From positions 124,001 to 188,000 of the forward strand of contig NZ_VSZS01000062.1 in the NCBI RefSeq assembly GCF_008180155.1: a stretch of DNA of 64,000 bases. The letters run 5' to 3'. Shown here piece by piece: positions 1 to 7,429 of the stretch (position 1 is the first letter of the stretch; each line of letters starts with the position of its first letter). This stretch comes from Neoaquamicrobium microcysteis (GTDB lineage: Bacteria > Pseudomonadota > Alphaproteobacteria > Rhizobiales > Rhizobiaceae). Both the position numbers and the translations under genes were made by a program. The notes beneath the pieces were generated by a model, which saw only the letters and a list, made by a program, of their open reading frames with translations, had not been told where the DNA came from and ran no database searches.

Positions 1-858
1 GCCGGCATCGCCCTGCCCGGACTGGCGCTGGCCATGCGGCCATGGATCGGCGAGATGGTGGCGGGTCTGCTTTTTCTCGCCGCGCTGCGGGTCGGGCCGA
101 AGCAGGCCGTCGGGGCGCTGGGCGATCTGGGCGCGTCGGTCGGCCTGGCGATGCTGTTCCAGGTGGTGCTGCCGCTGGCCGCCATAGCGCTCTTTGCGGT
201 GACCGGGATGACGGGGGCGGCAATCGCCACGTTCTTCGTGCTGATGCTGGCGGCCGCACCGGTGACCGGCAGCCCCAACCTCACCATCATGAGCGGTAAC
301 GATCCGGCACCAGCCCTGCGGCAGATCGTGGTGGGCACAGCGTTGCTGCCGCTGACGGTGGTTCCGGTCTTCTGGCTGACGCCGTCGTTCGGGCGCGCAG
401 GCGACGTGCTTGCGGCCGCAGGCGGGCTGATGGCCCTCATCGCGCTGGCGACGGGGGCCGCGTTCCTGCTTCGGGCCACAGTGCTGAAAAACCCGAGCGA
501 GCGCGCCGTTCGCTCGATAGACGGCGTTTCGGCGATCGCCATGGCCGTCGTGGTGATCGGGCTGATGTCGGCGGTGGGGCCGGCGATGCGCGAGACGCCG
601 CTGATCTTCGCGGGCATGCTTCTTCTCGTATGCGCGGTGAACTTCACCATCCAGATCGTCGTTGCGACCCTCGCGCGCCGGGCCGGCCATGACGGCCGGG
701 CCGCCGCACTGGGCATCGTGGCGGGGAACAGGAACGTCGCGCTGTTTCTGACGGTTCTGCCGGCGGAGACTGTCGATCCCATCCTGCTTCTCATCGGATG
801 CTACCAGATACCGATGTACCTCACCCCGGCAGTGCTGGGGCGCTTCTATCGAAGGTGA
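1..858 (+). CDS. Putative bile acid:sodium symporter-like membrane protein (partial, 5' end missing)
   Basis: The frame is open from base 1, so the gene starts left of the window; 285 residues are visible, ending in TGA at 856-858. The protein is almost entirely hydrophobic, with about eight to nine predicted membrane spans, and is placed in the inner membrane. Two polar breaks inside spans, a short APVTGSPNL stretch and a GNRNVAL stretch near the C-terminus, are like the unwound-helix motifs of the BASS (bile acid:Na symporter) fold. Family placement rests on these and on the overall pattern only; the substrate cannot be told. Other secondary transporters of similar size remain possible. Confidence 0.5.
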   Translation, partial: AGIALPGLALAMRPWIGEMVAGLLFLAALRVGPKQAVGALGDLGASVGLAMLFQVVLPLAAIALFAVTGMTGAAIATFFVLMLAAAPVTGSPNLTIMSGNDPAPALRQIVVGTALLPLTVVPVFWLTPSFGRAGDVLAAAGGLMALIALATGAAFLLRATVLKNPSERAVRSIDGVSAIAMAVVVIGLMSAVGPAMRETPLIFAGMLLLVCAVNFTIQIVVATLARRAGHDGRAAALGIVAGNRNVALFLTVLPAETVDPILLLIGCYQIPMYLTPAVLGRFYRR

Positions 859-970
859 TTCCTCTTACAAAGAGTCACACAACGTTATGAAACGGTATGG
901 CGCGGCGGGCATTTCTCTCTCGAACGCCTGATCGAACAGGTTGGGCGGTCGATGAAGAAGGAGATTGAAA

Positions 971-1135
971 ATGAAAAAGCTGATCCTCGCTTCCGCGTCC
1001 GCTATTGCGCTGATGGGCCTTGCCGCCTGTAGCGATACGGATGGGACCACCACCCAGGCTGTTCCTGAGCAGGAAGCCCCGATGGCGGCTCCTGAGCCGG
1101 CGACCCCGGCACCTGAGCCGGCTCCGGTCGACTAA
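971..1135 (+). CDS. Small lipoprotein, 54 aa
   Basis: A good ribosome site (AAGGAG, 7 nt before ATG) precedes a 54-codon frame. Residues 1-19 form a lipoprotein signal peptide (Lys-Lys, hydrophobic core) ending in a lipobox LAAC with Cys20. The mature part is only 34 residues and consists of Pro/Glu/Ala repeats (PEPA-type), so it is probably unstructured and anchored to a membrane through lipidated Cys20. It stands alone and is followed by a clear terminator, which supports a monocistronic gene. Function is unknown; tiny entericidin-like or linker lipoproteins look similar. Confidence 0.72.
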   Translation: MKKLILASASAIALMGLAACSDTDGTTTQAVPEQEAPMAAPEPATPAPEPAPVD

Positions 1136-1190
1136 CACAGGTTTGCTGCAGGGGCTGAGAGCGCTCCCGTAGCGATCACAGCCCAAGCGG

Positions 1191-1222
1191 AAAAAGGCCG
1201 GTCCCCATCCGGCCTTTTTCTT
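1191..1222 (+). terminator. Rho-independent terminator after the small lipoprotein gene
   Basis: An 11-bp perfect stem, AAAAAGGCCGG (1191-1201) with CCGGCCTTTTT (1209-1219), and a 7-nt loop, ending in a T-tract. The A-run on the left arm makes it usable on both strands. Confidence 0.85.
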
Positions 1223-1327
1223 TTGGGCGGCGTAATCTTTGTGCGCGGACGCGATGGTGGTCGATGAACGCCACGCCATGCCGAAAACCGGTTTCCACTT
1301 TTCCGCCCGATGCTCTAATAAGCCCCA

Positions 1328-2038
1328 ATGTCGATCTGGGCGCGCATCAGCGAATTTCTCACAACGGTACCGGCAAACGCCTTGTCGAACCTGATCGAGG
1401 CCGTGCGAACGGTCTTCGAAGGCAATCCCGAATTGCGCCGGCGCGTGGCGTTCTCGATCGCGCTGATCGCGCTATCGGCAAAGATGGCGCGAGCCGACGG
1501 CATCGTCACTCAGGCCGAGGTGCGAGCCTTTCAGCAGATATTCGTCGTGCCGCCCGACCAGACCAGGAATGTGGCGCTGCTGTTCGACCTCGCCAAGCAG
1601 GACGTCGCCGGTTTCGAGGCCTATGCGCATCAGATGGCTGGGCTTTGCGGTTCCGGCCAGCGCAACTGCGCGATGCTGGAAGATATTCTCGACGGATTGT
1701 TCCATATCGCCAAGGCCGACGGGCATATCCATGAGCGCGAAGTGGCGTTCCTGCGCCGCGTTGCCGAGATTTTCGAGATCGACGAGACCCATTTCGAGAG
1801 CATCCTGTCGCGGCACGCCATTCTGGGCGAGAACGATCCCTGGCGGGTGCTGGGGCTGGAGCGCGGCACGCCGTTCGACGCCGTGCGGAGCCACTATCGG
1901 CGGCTGGTTGCCGACAACCATCCCGACAGGCTGATCGCGCGCGGCGTGCCGGAGGAATTCCTCGCCATCGCCAACAGCAGGCTGGCCGCCATCAACGGCG
2001 CGTATGAAGCCATCGAACGGAGCATGCAGCGCACATGA
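1328..2038 (+). CDS. DjlA-like TerB/J-domain co-chaperone
   Basis: The 236-residue protein has an N-terminal TerB-like helical domain (about residues 35-155) with acidic DG motifs (ADGIVTQAE, ADGHIHERE) and a C-terminal J domain (about 168-230) carrying the essential HPD triad at 198-200. J domains stimulate the ATPase of DnaK-type Hsp70. The DjlA family has this domain order, but the usual N-terminal membrane span is not evident here, so it may be cytosolic. The stop codon overlaps the start of the next gene (ATGA at 2035), so the two are translationally coupled with the amidase. The partner chaperone is inferred. Confidence 0.85.
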   Translation: MSIWARISEFLTTVPANALSNLIEAVRTVFEGNPELRRRVAFSIALIALSAKMARADGIVTQAEVRAFQQIFVVPPDQTRNVALLFDLAKQDVAGFEAYAHQMAGLCGSGQRNCAMLEDILDGLFHIAKADGHIHEREVAFLRRVAEIFEIDETHFESILSRHAILGENDPWRVLGLERGTPFDAVRSHYRRLVADNHPDRLIARGVPEEFLAIANSRLAAINGAYEAIERSMQRT

Positions 2039-2799
2039 GCGGCTTTGCGCCCGACCATGCCGGTGCCGATGTGCGGGTTTCGCCCAATTTCGGCCCGCGC
2101 CGGGAGGGCATGTCGCCCGACTGCCTGATCCTGCATTACACGGGAATGGAAACCGGCGAGGCCGCCGAAGCATGGCTCTGCGCGCCTGAGAGCGAGGTGT
2201 CGTCGCACTATCTGGTGCATGAGGACGGCCGCATCGTGCAGATGGTTCGAGAGGCCGACCGTGCCTGGCATGCCGGCCGAGGTTCGTGGAAGGGCGTTTC
2301 CGACGTCAACTCGTTTTCCATCGGCATCGAGATCGTCAATCCGGGGCCTCTGGCCGATTTTCCGCCCTTTCCGGATGGCCAGATCGAGACGGTTGCATTG
2401 CTGGCCCGCGACATTTGCGCCCGATGGAGCATCGTTCCGGAGCGCGTGCTGGCGCATTCGGATGTGGCGCCGGGACGCAAATCCGACCCCGGAGAAGCCT
2501 TTCCGTGGAGCCGGCTCGCCGAAATGGGGATCGGACATTACGTCGAACCGTCTGCGGTGCGCGGCGGCCGGTTCCTGGCCATGGGTGATCGAGGCGAGCC
2601 TGTCGAAGCCTTCCAATCGATGCTGTCGCTCTATGGATACGGTATAGAAATCAACGGCTTGTTCGATGAAGCTACGAGAGCGGCGGTGGAGGCCTTTCAG
2701 CGCCACTTCCGGCCGGCGCGCGTGGACGGCGTCGCGGACCAGTCGACCATCGAGACGCTGCATCGCCTGCTGAAGGCGCTGCCATCGATCCCCGCCTGA
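2035..2799 (+). CDS. N-acetylmuramoyl-L-alanine amidase (AmiD/AmpD type) with peptidoglycan-binding domain
   Basis: This 254-residue protein has an Amidase_2 (PGRP-like) domain over about residues 25-165 with the zinc ligands in place: His34 in LHYT, and the His and Asp of the late AHSDVAPGRKSDPG motif. A PG_binding_1 three-helix domain follows at about 180-250. The family cleaves the bond between MurNAc and L-Ala of muropeptides. No signal peptide is visible, so the site of action is unclear: AmpD-like recycling in the cytosol, or export by another route. It overlaps the TerB/J gene by 4 bp and is followed by a terminator. Confidence 0.88.
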   Translation: MSGFAPDHAGADVRVSPNFGPRREGMSPDCLILHYTGMETGEAAEAWLCAPESEVSSHYLVHEDGRIVQMVREADRAWHAGRGSWKGVSDVNSFSIGIEIVNPGPLADFPPFPDGQIETVALLARDICARWSIVPERVLAHSDVAPGRKSDPGEAFPWSRLAEMGIGHYVEPSAVRGGRFLAMGDRGEPVEAFQSMLSLYGYGIEINGLFDEATRAAVEAFQRHFRPARVDGVADQSTIETLHRLLKALPSIPA

Positions 2800-2815
2800 C
2801 GCAGCGTAAATTAGC

Positions 2816-2836
2816 TGACACTGTAACAAAGTGTCA
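2816..2836. promoter_or_regulatory. Perfect inverted repeat upstream of the lytic transglycosylase gene
   Basis: TGACACT (2816-2822) and AGTGTCA (2830-2836) are separated by 7 nt. It lies just after the amidase stop codon and before a separate terminator. It may be an operator or part of an mRNA end structure; no known regulator is recognised. Confidence 0.35.
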
Positions 2837-2840
2837 TGCA

Positions 2841-2863
2841 AAGTGACCGCCGAGGTCATTTTT
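2841..2863 (+). terminator. Probable rho-independent terminator after the amidase
   Basis: A short stem TGACC (2844-2848) with GGTCA (2854-2858), extended by A-T pairs, and a run of five T (2859-2863). It separates the amidase from the transglycosylase gene. Confidence 0.6.
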
Positions 2864-2983
2864 GCCGCCAACTCCACCTGCACATCCCGGCCTTCGCGTG
2901 GCCGGCGGCGCTCTCCATACGCCGGCCGCTTGGTGAAACAGCCGCGAGAGCCTTGCTGCGGCATATCTGAAGAACTGGAAAGC

Positions 2984-3601
2984 ATGAACAAACTGATCAT
3001 TGCGGCGGCGGCCCTTGCCGCCGGCCTGACGACTATTGCCGCTCACGCCGAGAACCGTGACACCCACGAGGCCCTCATGAAAGAGGCGCAGGCGCTCCGC
3101 AACGTCGACAAGACCACCACCGCCTCGATCCCGACCGATGAGGCCGCACAAGGCACCAAGGCACCGGCGGCCAAGAAGAAGGCGGCTGCGAGCACCAAGC
3201 CGACGGCCGCGGTGGCCGTTAAGGGCGGCGGCGATTATTCCTCGATCATCGCGAAGTATGCCGCGAAGAACGGAGTTCCGGTGGCGCTAGCCCATGCGGT
3301 GGTGCGCATCGAGAGCAACTTCCGTCCCAGCGCGCGCGGCCGTGCAGGTGAAGTCGGCCTGATGCAGATCAAGCCAGCGACGGCCCGCTCGATGGGCTAT
3401 TCGGGCAGCGTGAAGGGGCTCTACGACCCTGAAACCAACATCCGCTACGGCATGCGTTATCTCGGCCAGGCGCATCAGCTCGGTGGCGGCGACACCTGCG
3501 GCACAATCCTGCGCTACAATGCCGGCCACGCGGCAAAGCGCATGAACAAGATCTCGGCGGCCTACTGTGCCAAGGTCAAGCAGCACCTCGCGGGTGCGTA
3601 A
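2984..3601 (+). CDS. Soluble lytic transglycosylase (SLT domain), exported
   Basis: The 205-residue protein starts at ATG 2984 because this start gives a clean signal peptide (MNKLI..., cleavage after AHA near residue 22); an upstream GTG would bury it. A low-complexity Lys/Ala/Thr segment (about 55-80) leads to a lysozyme-like SLT domain (about 85-200). The catalytic Glu110 sits in RIESNF, followed by GLMQIKPATA and the RYGMRYL helix. It should cleave the MurNAc-GlcNAc bond with anhydro-ring formation in the periplasm. It is small for the family, essentially one catalytic domain. Confidence 0.9.
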   Translation: MNKLIIAAAALAAGLTTIAAHAENRDTHEALMKEAQALRNVDKTTTASIPTDEAAQGTKAPAAKKKAAASTKPTAAVAVKGGGDYSSIIAKYAAKNGVPVALAHAVVRIESNFRPSARGRAGEVGLMQIKPATARSMGYSGSVKGLYDPETNIRYGMRYLGQAHQLGGGDTCGTILRYNAGHAAKRMNKISAAYCAKVKQHLAGA

Positions 3602-3616
3602 TACGCCGGTTTCAGC

Positions 3617-3646
3617 TTGCGTTTTGCGCGGCGAAACCCTTTATAC
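3617..3646 (+). promoter_or_regulatory. Sigma70-type promoter for rnpB
   Basis: TTGCGT (3617-3622) and TTATAC (3641-3646) with an 18-bp spacer. The distance to the inferred rnpB 5' end near 3651-3653 fits a transcription start 6-7 nt after the -10 box. Confidence 0.6.
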
Positions 3647-3650
3647 GCCC

Positions 3651-4058
3651 TGCCAGCCGGCCGGGCGGCCGCACCGGCGGGAACCGAAAGGTTGCAGGTG
3701 AGGAAAGTCCGGGCTCCAGGGAAACACGGTGCCGGCTAACGGCCGGCGGGGGCGACCCCAGGGAAAGTGCCACAGAAAGCAGACCGCCCCGTCTTCACGA
3801 CAGGGCAAGGGTGAAAGGGTGGGGTAAGAGCCCACCGCGCGACTGGCAACAGGAGCGGCATGGTAAACCCCACCGGGAGCAAAACCGAATAGGGATGACG
3901 CGAGGGGCGACCCTCAGGGCGGTTTCCGGCCCAGTCATCCGGGTAGGTTGCATGAGGCGGGCGGCAACGTCCGCCCAAGACGAATGGCCGCCACGTTGCG
4001 CCGCCCGCAAGGACGGCGTGGCCATACAGAACCCGGCTTACAGGCCGGCTGGCACTTC
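3651..4058 (+). ncRNA. rnpB: RNase P RNA (bacterial class A)
   Basis: The catalytic RNA of RNase P, which removes 5' leaders from pre-tRNAs. The 5' segment TGCCAGCCGGCC (from 3651) pairs with the 3' segment GGCCGGCTGGCA (4043-4054) as helix P1. The universal core is present: GAGGAAAGTCCGGGCTC near 3700 and the 3' core with ACAGAACCCGGCTTAC at about 4026-4041. A length of about 405 nt is usual for alphaproteobacteria. The ends are set by the P1 pairing and are accurate to a few bases. It has its own promoter and runs convergent to the PLP-enzyme gene, whose stop codon starts at 4060. Confidence 0.95.
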
Positions 4059-4059
4059 A

Positions 4060-5172
4060 TCAGGCTGAACGGTTCAGCGAGTCCTCGATTGCGGCCCACA
4101 ACTCTTCCGTGGGCTCGCAGCCGACGGAAAGCCGCACGAACCCCGGATCAACGGCGTCGCCCCAGCGGGCACGCCGCTCGGCCGTGGTGTGCACGCCGCC
4201 GAAAGAGGTGGCGGGCTGTATCAGCGCGCAGCCGTCGATGAACCGCTCGGCCTGTTCCTGCGAGCCGAGCGTCAGCCCGATCAGAAATCCGAACCTCTCC
4301 ATCTGCACCCGCGCCAGATTGTGCGACGGGTCATCCGCAAGGCCCGGAAAGCGCACGGCCCTGACCGCCTTGTGCGCCACCAGCCGCGGCGCGATGGCCT
4401 CGGCAGTGTCGCACATGCGCTCGAAGCGGACGTGCAGCGTCTCGAGCCCCCGATGGACCAGCCACGCCTCGAACGGGCCGGGGATGCCGCCGGCCAGCTT
4501 GCGCCAGTCGGATACGGCGGCCATCACCTCGGCGTCGCGGCTGGCGACGTGGCCGAAAAGCACGTCGGAATGTCCGTTCGGGGCCTTGGTGTCGGCAGCA
4601 ACGACGATGTCGGCACCGAGATCAAGCGGGCGCTGGCCGTAAGGCGTCATGGTGGTGTTGTCGGCCACGACGAGGGCGCCTGCGGCGTGTGCTGCGCTTG
4701 CGACCGCAGAGATGTCGCAGATGTCGAGGCTGGGATTTGCCGGCGTCTCGACGAAGACGAGCCGATAGCCATCGAAGCCGCCATCCAGGAAAGTCGAGGT
4801 CGGCCTCGTGTCATAGGTGACGCCGAGGCGTGTGAGGAATCGTTCCGTCAGGACGCGCGTCGTATAGTAGCCGTCGGAGGGAAGCAGGATGCGGTCGCCG
4901 GCCTTCAGCAGCGCGAAAAACACCGCCGCGCTGGCCGCCATGCCTGACGGGAAGCCCAGCGCCGGCGCACCTTCCAGATGCGACAACAGCTTCTCCAGGG
5001 CGTCCCAGGTGGGGTTCGAGAACCGGCCATACTGCGCGTAGCCGGCGGGGTCGCCGGGCAGGTGAAACATGCTCGCCATGGTGAGCGGTAGTGCAACCGG
5101 ATCGCCCTTCGCGAGTTCGGCGCGGCGGAGATGGGCGACTTGCGCTGCGCGCGCGGACGGGCTGTCGGTCAT
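4060..5172 (-). CDS. Cys/Met metabolism PLP-dependent enzyme (cystathionine gamma-lyase/beta-lyase-like)
   Basis: 370 residues from ATG at 5172; a longer in-frame start would add 15 residues and is less likely. Fold-type I PLP enzyme of the trans-sulfuration family: a YGRFSNPTW substrate loop near 48, ETPANPSLD, and the PLP-binding Lys196 in DTKAPNGHSD. Members make or break thioether bonds (cystathionine gamma-synthase, gamma-lyase, beta-lyase, O-acylhomoserine sulfhydrylase), and sequence reading alone does not separate them. The length is slightly below the usual 380-400. The gene points away from mraZ and its last codons abut the rnpB 3' end. Confidence 0.82.
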   Translation of the reverse strand: MTDSPSARAAQVAHLRRAELAKGDPVALPLTMASMFHLPGDPAGYAQYGRFSNPTWDALEKLLSHLEGAPALGFPSGMAASAAVFFALLKAGDRILLPSDGYYTTRVLTERFLTRLGVTYDTRPTSTFLDGGFDGYRLVFVETPANPSLDICDISAVASAAHAAGALVVADNTTMTPYGQRPLDLGADIVVAADTKAPNGHSDVLFGHVASRDAEVMAAVSDWRKLAGGIPGPFEAWLVHRGLETLHVRFERMCDTAEAIAPRLVAHKAVRAVRFPGLADDPSHNLARVQMERFGFLIGLTLGSQEQAERFIDGCALIQPATSFGGVHTTAERRARWGDAVDPGFVRLSVGCEPTEELWAAIEDSLNRSA

Positions 5173-5260
5173 GGATGCGTTCCCGGGATGTCTGGAAGGC
5201 CCGAACGCTAGTCTCACGACAGGCTTCGCGCAAGCCGTGCGGCCCTATGGATGCGGGTTC

Positions 5261-5275
5261 CTAACCGTTCGTTAA
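5261..5275 (-). promoter_or_regulatory. CtrA-like box in the mraZ leader
   Basis: Read on the minus strand it is TTAA-N7-TTAG, one base from the full CtrA consensus TTAA-N7-TTAA. It lies about 95 bp upstream of the proposed dcw -35 element. Confidence 0.35.
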
Positions 5276-5356
5276 GCCTAACAGAGCATAAATTTAGAAT
5301 CGTGCCTGCGCGCCCGTTCTGATGACCCTTTAGGCGGTTTGTGCAGGCTGTTCCCG

Positions 5357-5385
5357 TTGACGCCCATATAGGCCCATGTTATCCC
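5357..5385 (+). promoter_or_regulatory. Candidate promoter of the dcw cluster
   Basis: TTGACG (5357-5362), a 17-bp spacer, then TATCCC (5380-5385). The -35 is close to the rhizobial CTTGAC form. Transcription would begin near 5392, leaving a leader of about 177 nt before mraZ. Confidence 0.5.
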
Positions 5386-5568
5386 TTGAACACAATCACG
5401 ACTTCGGTTCAGTTCCGGGTGAAGCGTCCCCAAAACCGAGCGCCAGAGCGGCGCATCGGAGCGGGTTCGTTTGGTCTGCGTGCTGCGGCGGGACGGGGTC
5501 AGGGAAAGCATTTCAACGCATGCGCGAAAGCGGGCAGGCGGTCGCCAAGGGATCGACAGCATCGGGTC

Positions 5569-6036
5569 ATGGACCGTTTTTTATCCAGTGCCGTAAACAG
5601 GATCGACGCCAAGGGGCGGGTATCGGTGCCCGCGCATTTCCGCTCGGTCGTGCAGCGCCGGGGCTATCAGGAACTGTATGCGCTGAAGGCGCTGGACCGG
5701 CCGGCTCTGGATGTGGGCGGACTGGACCTTCTCGATCGCTACGAGACGCGCATCGCCATGGAAGACCCCTTCCTGCAGACGGCGGACGACATGTCCTACT
5801 TCGTGCATGGCGACAGCGACTTCCTGAAGCTCGACCAGGACGGGCGCATAACGGTGACGGAGTTTATCCGCGGCCATACGGGCATCACGACGGACGTGGC
5901 TTTCGTGGGGCGCGGGACGTTCTTTCAGATGTGGGAGCCGTCGCAGCTTGCCGCCTACGGGGCGCAGGTGCGCGAGCGGCTGATGAAATTGCGCCAGGCG
6001 GGTATGACGGGCGCACCGGGCGGGGGCTCGGAATGA
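5569..6036 (+). CDS. mraZ: Transcriptional regulator MraZ
   Basis: 155 residues from ATG 5569 (MDRFLSS); the frame is open further upstream, but homologous sequence begins here. Two tandem SpoVT/AbrB-like half domains each carry a DxxxR signature: DAKGRVSVP near 14 and DQDGRITV near 88. MraZ forms a ring-shaped oligomer that binds GGG-containing repeats in front of its own operon and tunes dcw expression. It is the first gene of the cluster and its stop overlaps the rsmH start (ATGA). Confidence 0.93.
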   Translation: MDRFLSSAVNRIDAKGRVSVPAHFRSVVQRRGYQELYALKALDRPALDVGGLDLLDRYETRIAMEDPFLQTADDMSYFVHGDSDFLKLDQDGRITVTEFIRGHTGITTDVAFVGRGTFFQMWEPSQLAAYGAQVRERLMKLRQAGMTGAPGGGSE

Positions 6037-7049
6037 TGGCGGGCCACGGCGAGGGGATCGCCGATGGCGGACCGGCCCGCCACATTCCGGTAATGCTTGC
6101 TGAAGTGCTTGCGGCGCTTCGTCCGCAGGCCGGCGAAACCGTCATCGACGGCACGTTCGGTGCAGGCGGCTACACGCGCGCCATTCTGGAAACTGGAGCC
6201 AACGTCGTCGCCATCGACCGCGACCCCGACGCGATTGCCGCCGGCCGGGCGATGGTGGAAGAGTTCGGCGGTCGGCTGAAGCTGGTGCACGAGCGGTTCT
6301 CGCATCTGGACGAGGTGGCTGAAGCCTCCGTCGACGGCGTGGTGCTCGACATCGGCGTTTCCTCGATGCAGCTGGATGAGGCGGAGCGCGGGTTCTCGTT
6401 TCGCGGCGACGGGCCGCTCGACATGCGCATGGCGCAGGAAGGCGTCAGCGCGGCCGACGTGGTCAACCGGTTCAAGGCCGCCGACCTCACACGCATCATC
6501 GGATTGCTGGGTGAGGAACGGCATGCGGGCCGCGTCGCCCGCATGATCGAGAAGCGCCGCGCGGTGCGCCCGTTCGAGCGCACGCGGCAGCTCGCCGATG
6601 CGATCGAAGGCGTGCTGGGCAACAACCCGAAGGAAAAGATACACCCGGCGACGCGCACGTTTCAGGGCCTGCGCATCTTCGTCAACGACGAACTGGGTGA
6701 ACTCGCCCGCGCGCTGTTTGCGGCCGAGCGGGCGCTGAAGCCGGGCGGGCGGCTGGTGGTGGTCACCTTCCACTCGCTGGAAGACCGGATCGTCAAGAAA
6801 TTCATCGCCGACCGCGCGGGCCAGGCTTCCGGCTCGCGCCACATGCCCGCCGTCGCCGAAAAGGCGCCGACCTTCGACAAGGTGGGCAAGGTGGTCGCCG
6901 CCACGGAAGCCGAAGCGCGCGACAACCCGCGTGCGCGCTCGGCCAAGCTGCGCGCCGCGGTGCGCACCGACGCGCCGGCGCGGGCCGAAGATTTTTCGCT
7001 GTTCGGATTGCCGGTGCTGCCGTCTCTCGGCCCGGTCACAGAAAGGTAG
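6033..7049 (+). CDS. rsmH: 16S rRNA (cytosine(1402)-N(4))-methyltransferase RsmH
   Basis: 338 residues. SAM-binding motif I reads [11 protein letters not shown] near residue 36; later motifs include [12 protein letters not shown], the DMRM segment and the C-terminal [16 protein letters not shown]. It methylates N4 of C1402 in 16S rRNA, which fine-tunes the P site. Two adjacent ATGs (6033, 6036) exist; 6033 overlaps mraZ by 4 bp. A much longer upstream frame was rejected because homology begins at ARHIPVML. It is the second gene of the dcw operon. Confidence 0.95.
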   Translation: MMAGHGEGIADGGPARHIPVMLAEVLAALRPQAGETVIDGTFGAGGYTRAILETGANVVAIDRDPDAIAAGRAMVEEFGGRLKLVHERFSHLDEVAEASVDGVVLDIGVSSMQLDEAERGFSFRGDGPLDMRMAQEGVSAADVVNRFKAADLTRIIGLLGEERHAGRVARMIEKRRAVRPFERTRQLADAIEGVLGNNPKEKIHPATRTFQGLRIFVNDELGELARALFAAERALKPGGRLVVVTFHSLEDRIVKKFIADRAGQASGSRHMPAVAEKAPTFDKVGKVVAATEAEARDNPRARSAKLRAAVRTDAPARAEDFSLFGLPVLPSLGPVTER

Positions 7050-7054
7050 CCGCA

Positions 7055-7429
7055 ATGTTCAGGACGACCGACATAGTGCTGATCGCGGTCATGGTTTCGG
7101 CGGCAGCGTTTACCTACACGACCAAGCACGGCGCGGAGGCAGAGCTTTCCAAACTGCGCAGGCTGGAAGCGGCGATACGTTTCGAGGAAGAGACCATCGA
7201 CGTGCTGAAGGCCGACTGGAGCCTCCTGACGCAGCCGGCGCGGCTGCAGCGACTGGCGGAGGCCTACCAAAGCGAACTGCAACTGGTGCCTGTCGAGGCG
7301 TACCAGATCGGCAGGATCGACGAGTTGCCGGTCAGGCCTTTGCCGATCGAGCAGTTTGCAGACGAACCGCTGGGCGGCATGGCCGAGACCAGCATTGAAC
7401 AAATCATCACGGGCGGGGTGGTGCAATGA
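7055..7429 (+). CDS. ftsL: Cell division protein FtsL
   Basis: 124 residues with a short N-terminal cytoplasmic tail, one membrane span (about residues 6-20) and a periplasmic heptad-rich coiled coil (about 23-65). FtsL pairs with FtsB/FtsQ in the divisome and helps activate FtsWI. Identity rests strongly on position between rsmH and ftsI, with which it overlaps by 4 bp (ATGA), because FtsL sequences are poorly conserved. The length fits alphaproteobacterial FtsL. Confidence 0.85.
   Translation: MFRTTDIVLIAVMVSAAAFTYTTKHGAEAELSKLRRLEAAIRFEEETIDVLKADWSLLTQPARLQRLAEAYQSELQLVPVEAYQIGRIDELPVRPLPIEQFADEPLGGMAETSIEQIITGGVVQ

Larger units (their letters stand above)
5173..5568. other. 396-bp divergent leader between the PLP enzyme and mraZ
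   Basis: No gene is seen here. It holds a CtrA-like motif (5261-5275), a GANTC site (5297-5301) and a good sigma70-type promoter facing mraZ (5357-5385). About 180 nt of untranslated leader follows. GGG-rich stretches near 5465-5566 could be MraZ boxes, but their spacing is not regular enough to call. Confidence 0.5.

Noticed and set aside
2831-2983. GTG start extending the lytic transglycosylase by 51 residues
   Set aside because: It would begin inside a terminator hairpin and place the signal peptide in mid-protein.
4064-4078. Dyad after rnpB as a terminator feature
   Set aside because: The dyad is real but has no T-tract and lies in coding sequence; it is kept only as an observation.
5465-5568. 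Possible MraZ-binding GGG repeats upstream of mraZ
   Set aside because: Several GGG triplets exist but without a regular 10-bp spacing or shared flanks, so I did not call them.
5376-6032. Long N-terminal extension of rsmH through mraZ
   Set aside because: RsmH homology starts at 6033; the upstream part is an out-of-frame reading of mraZ.
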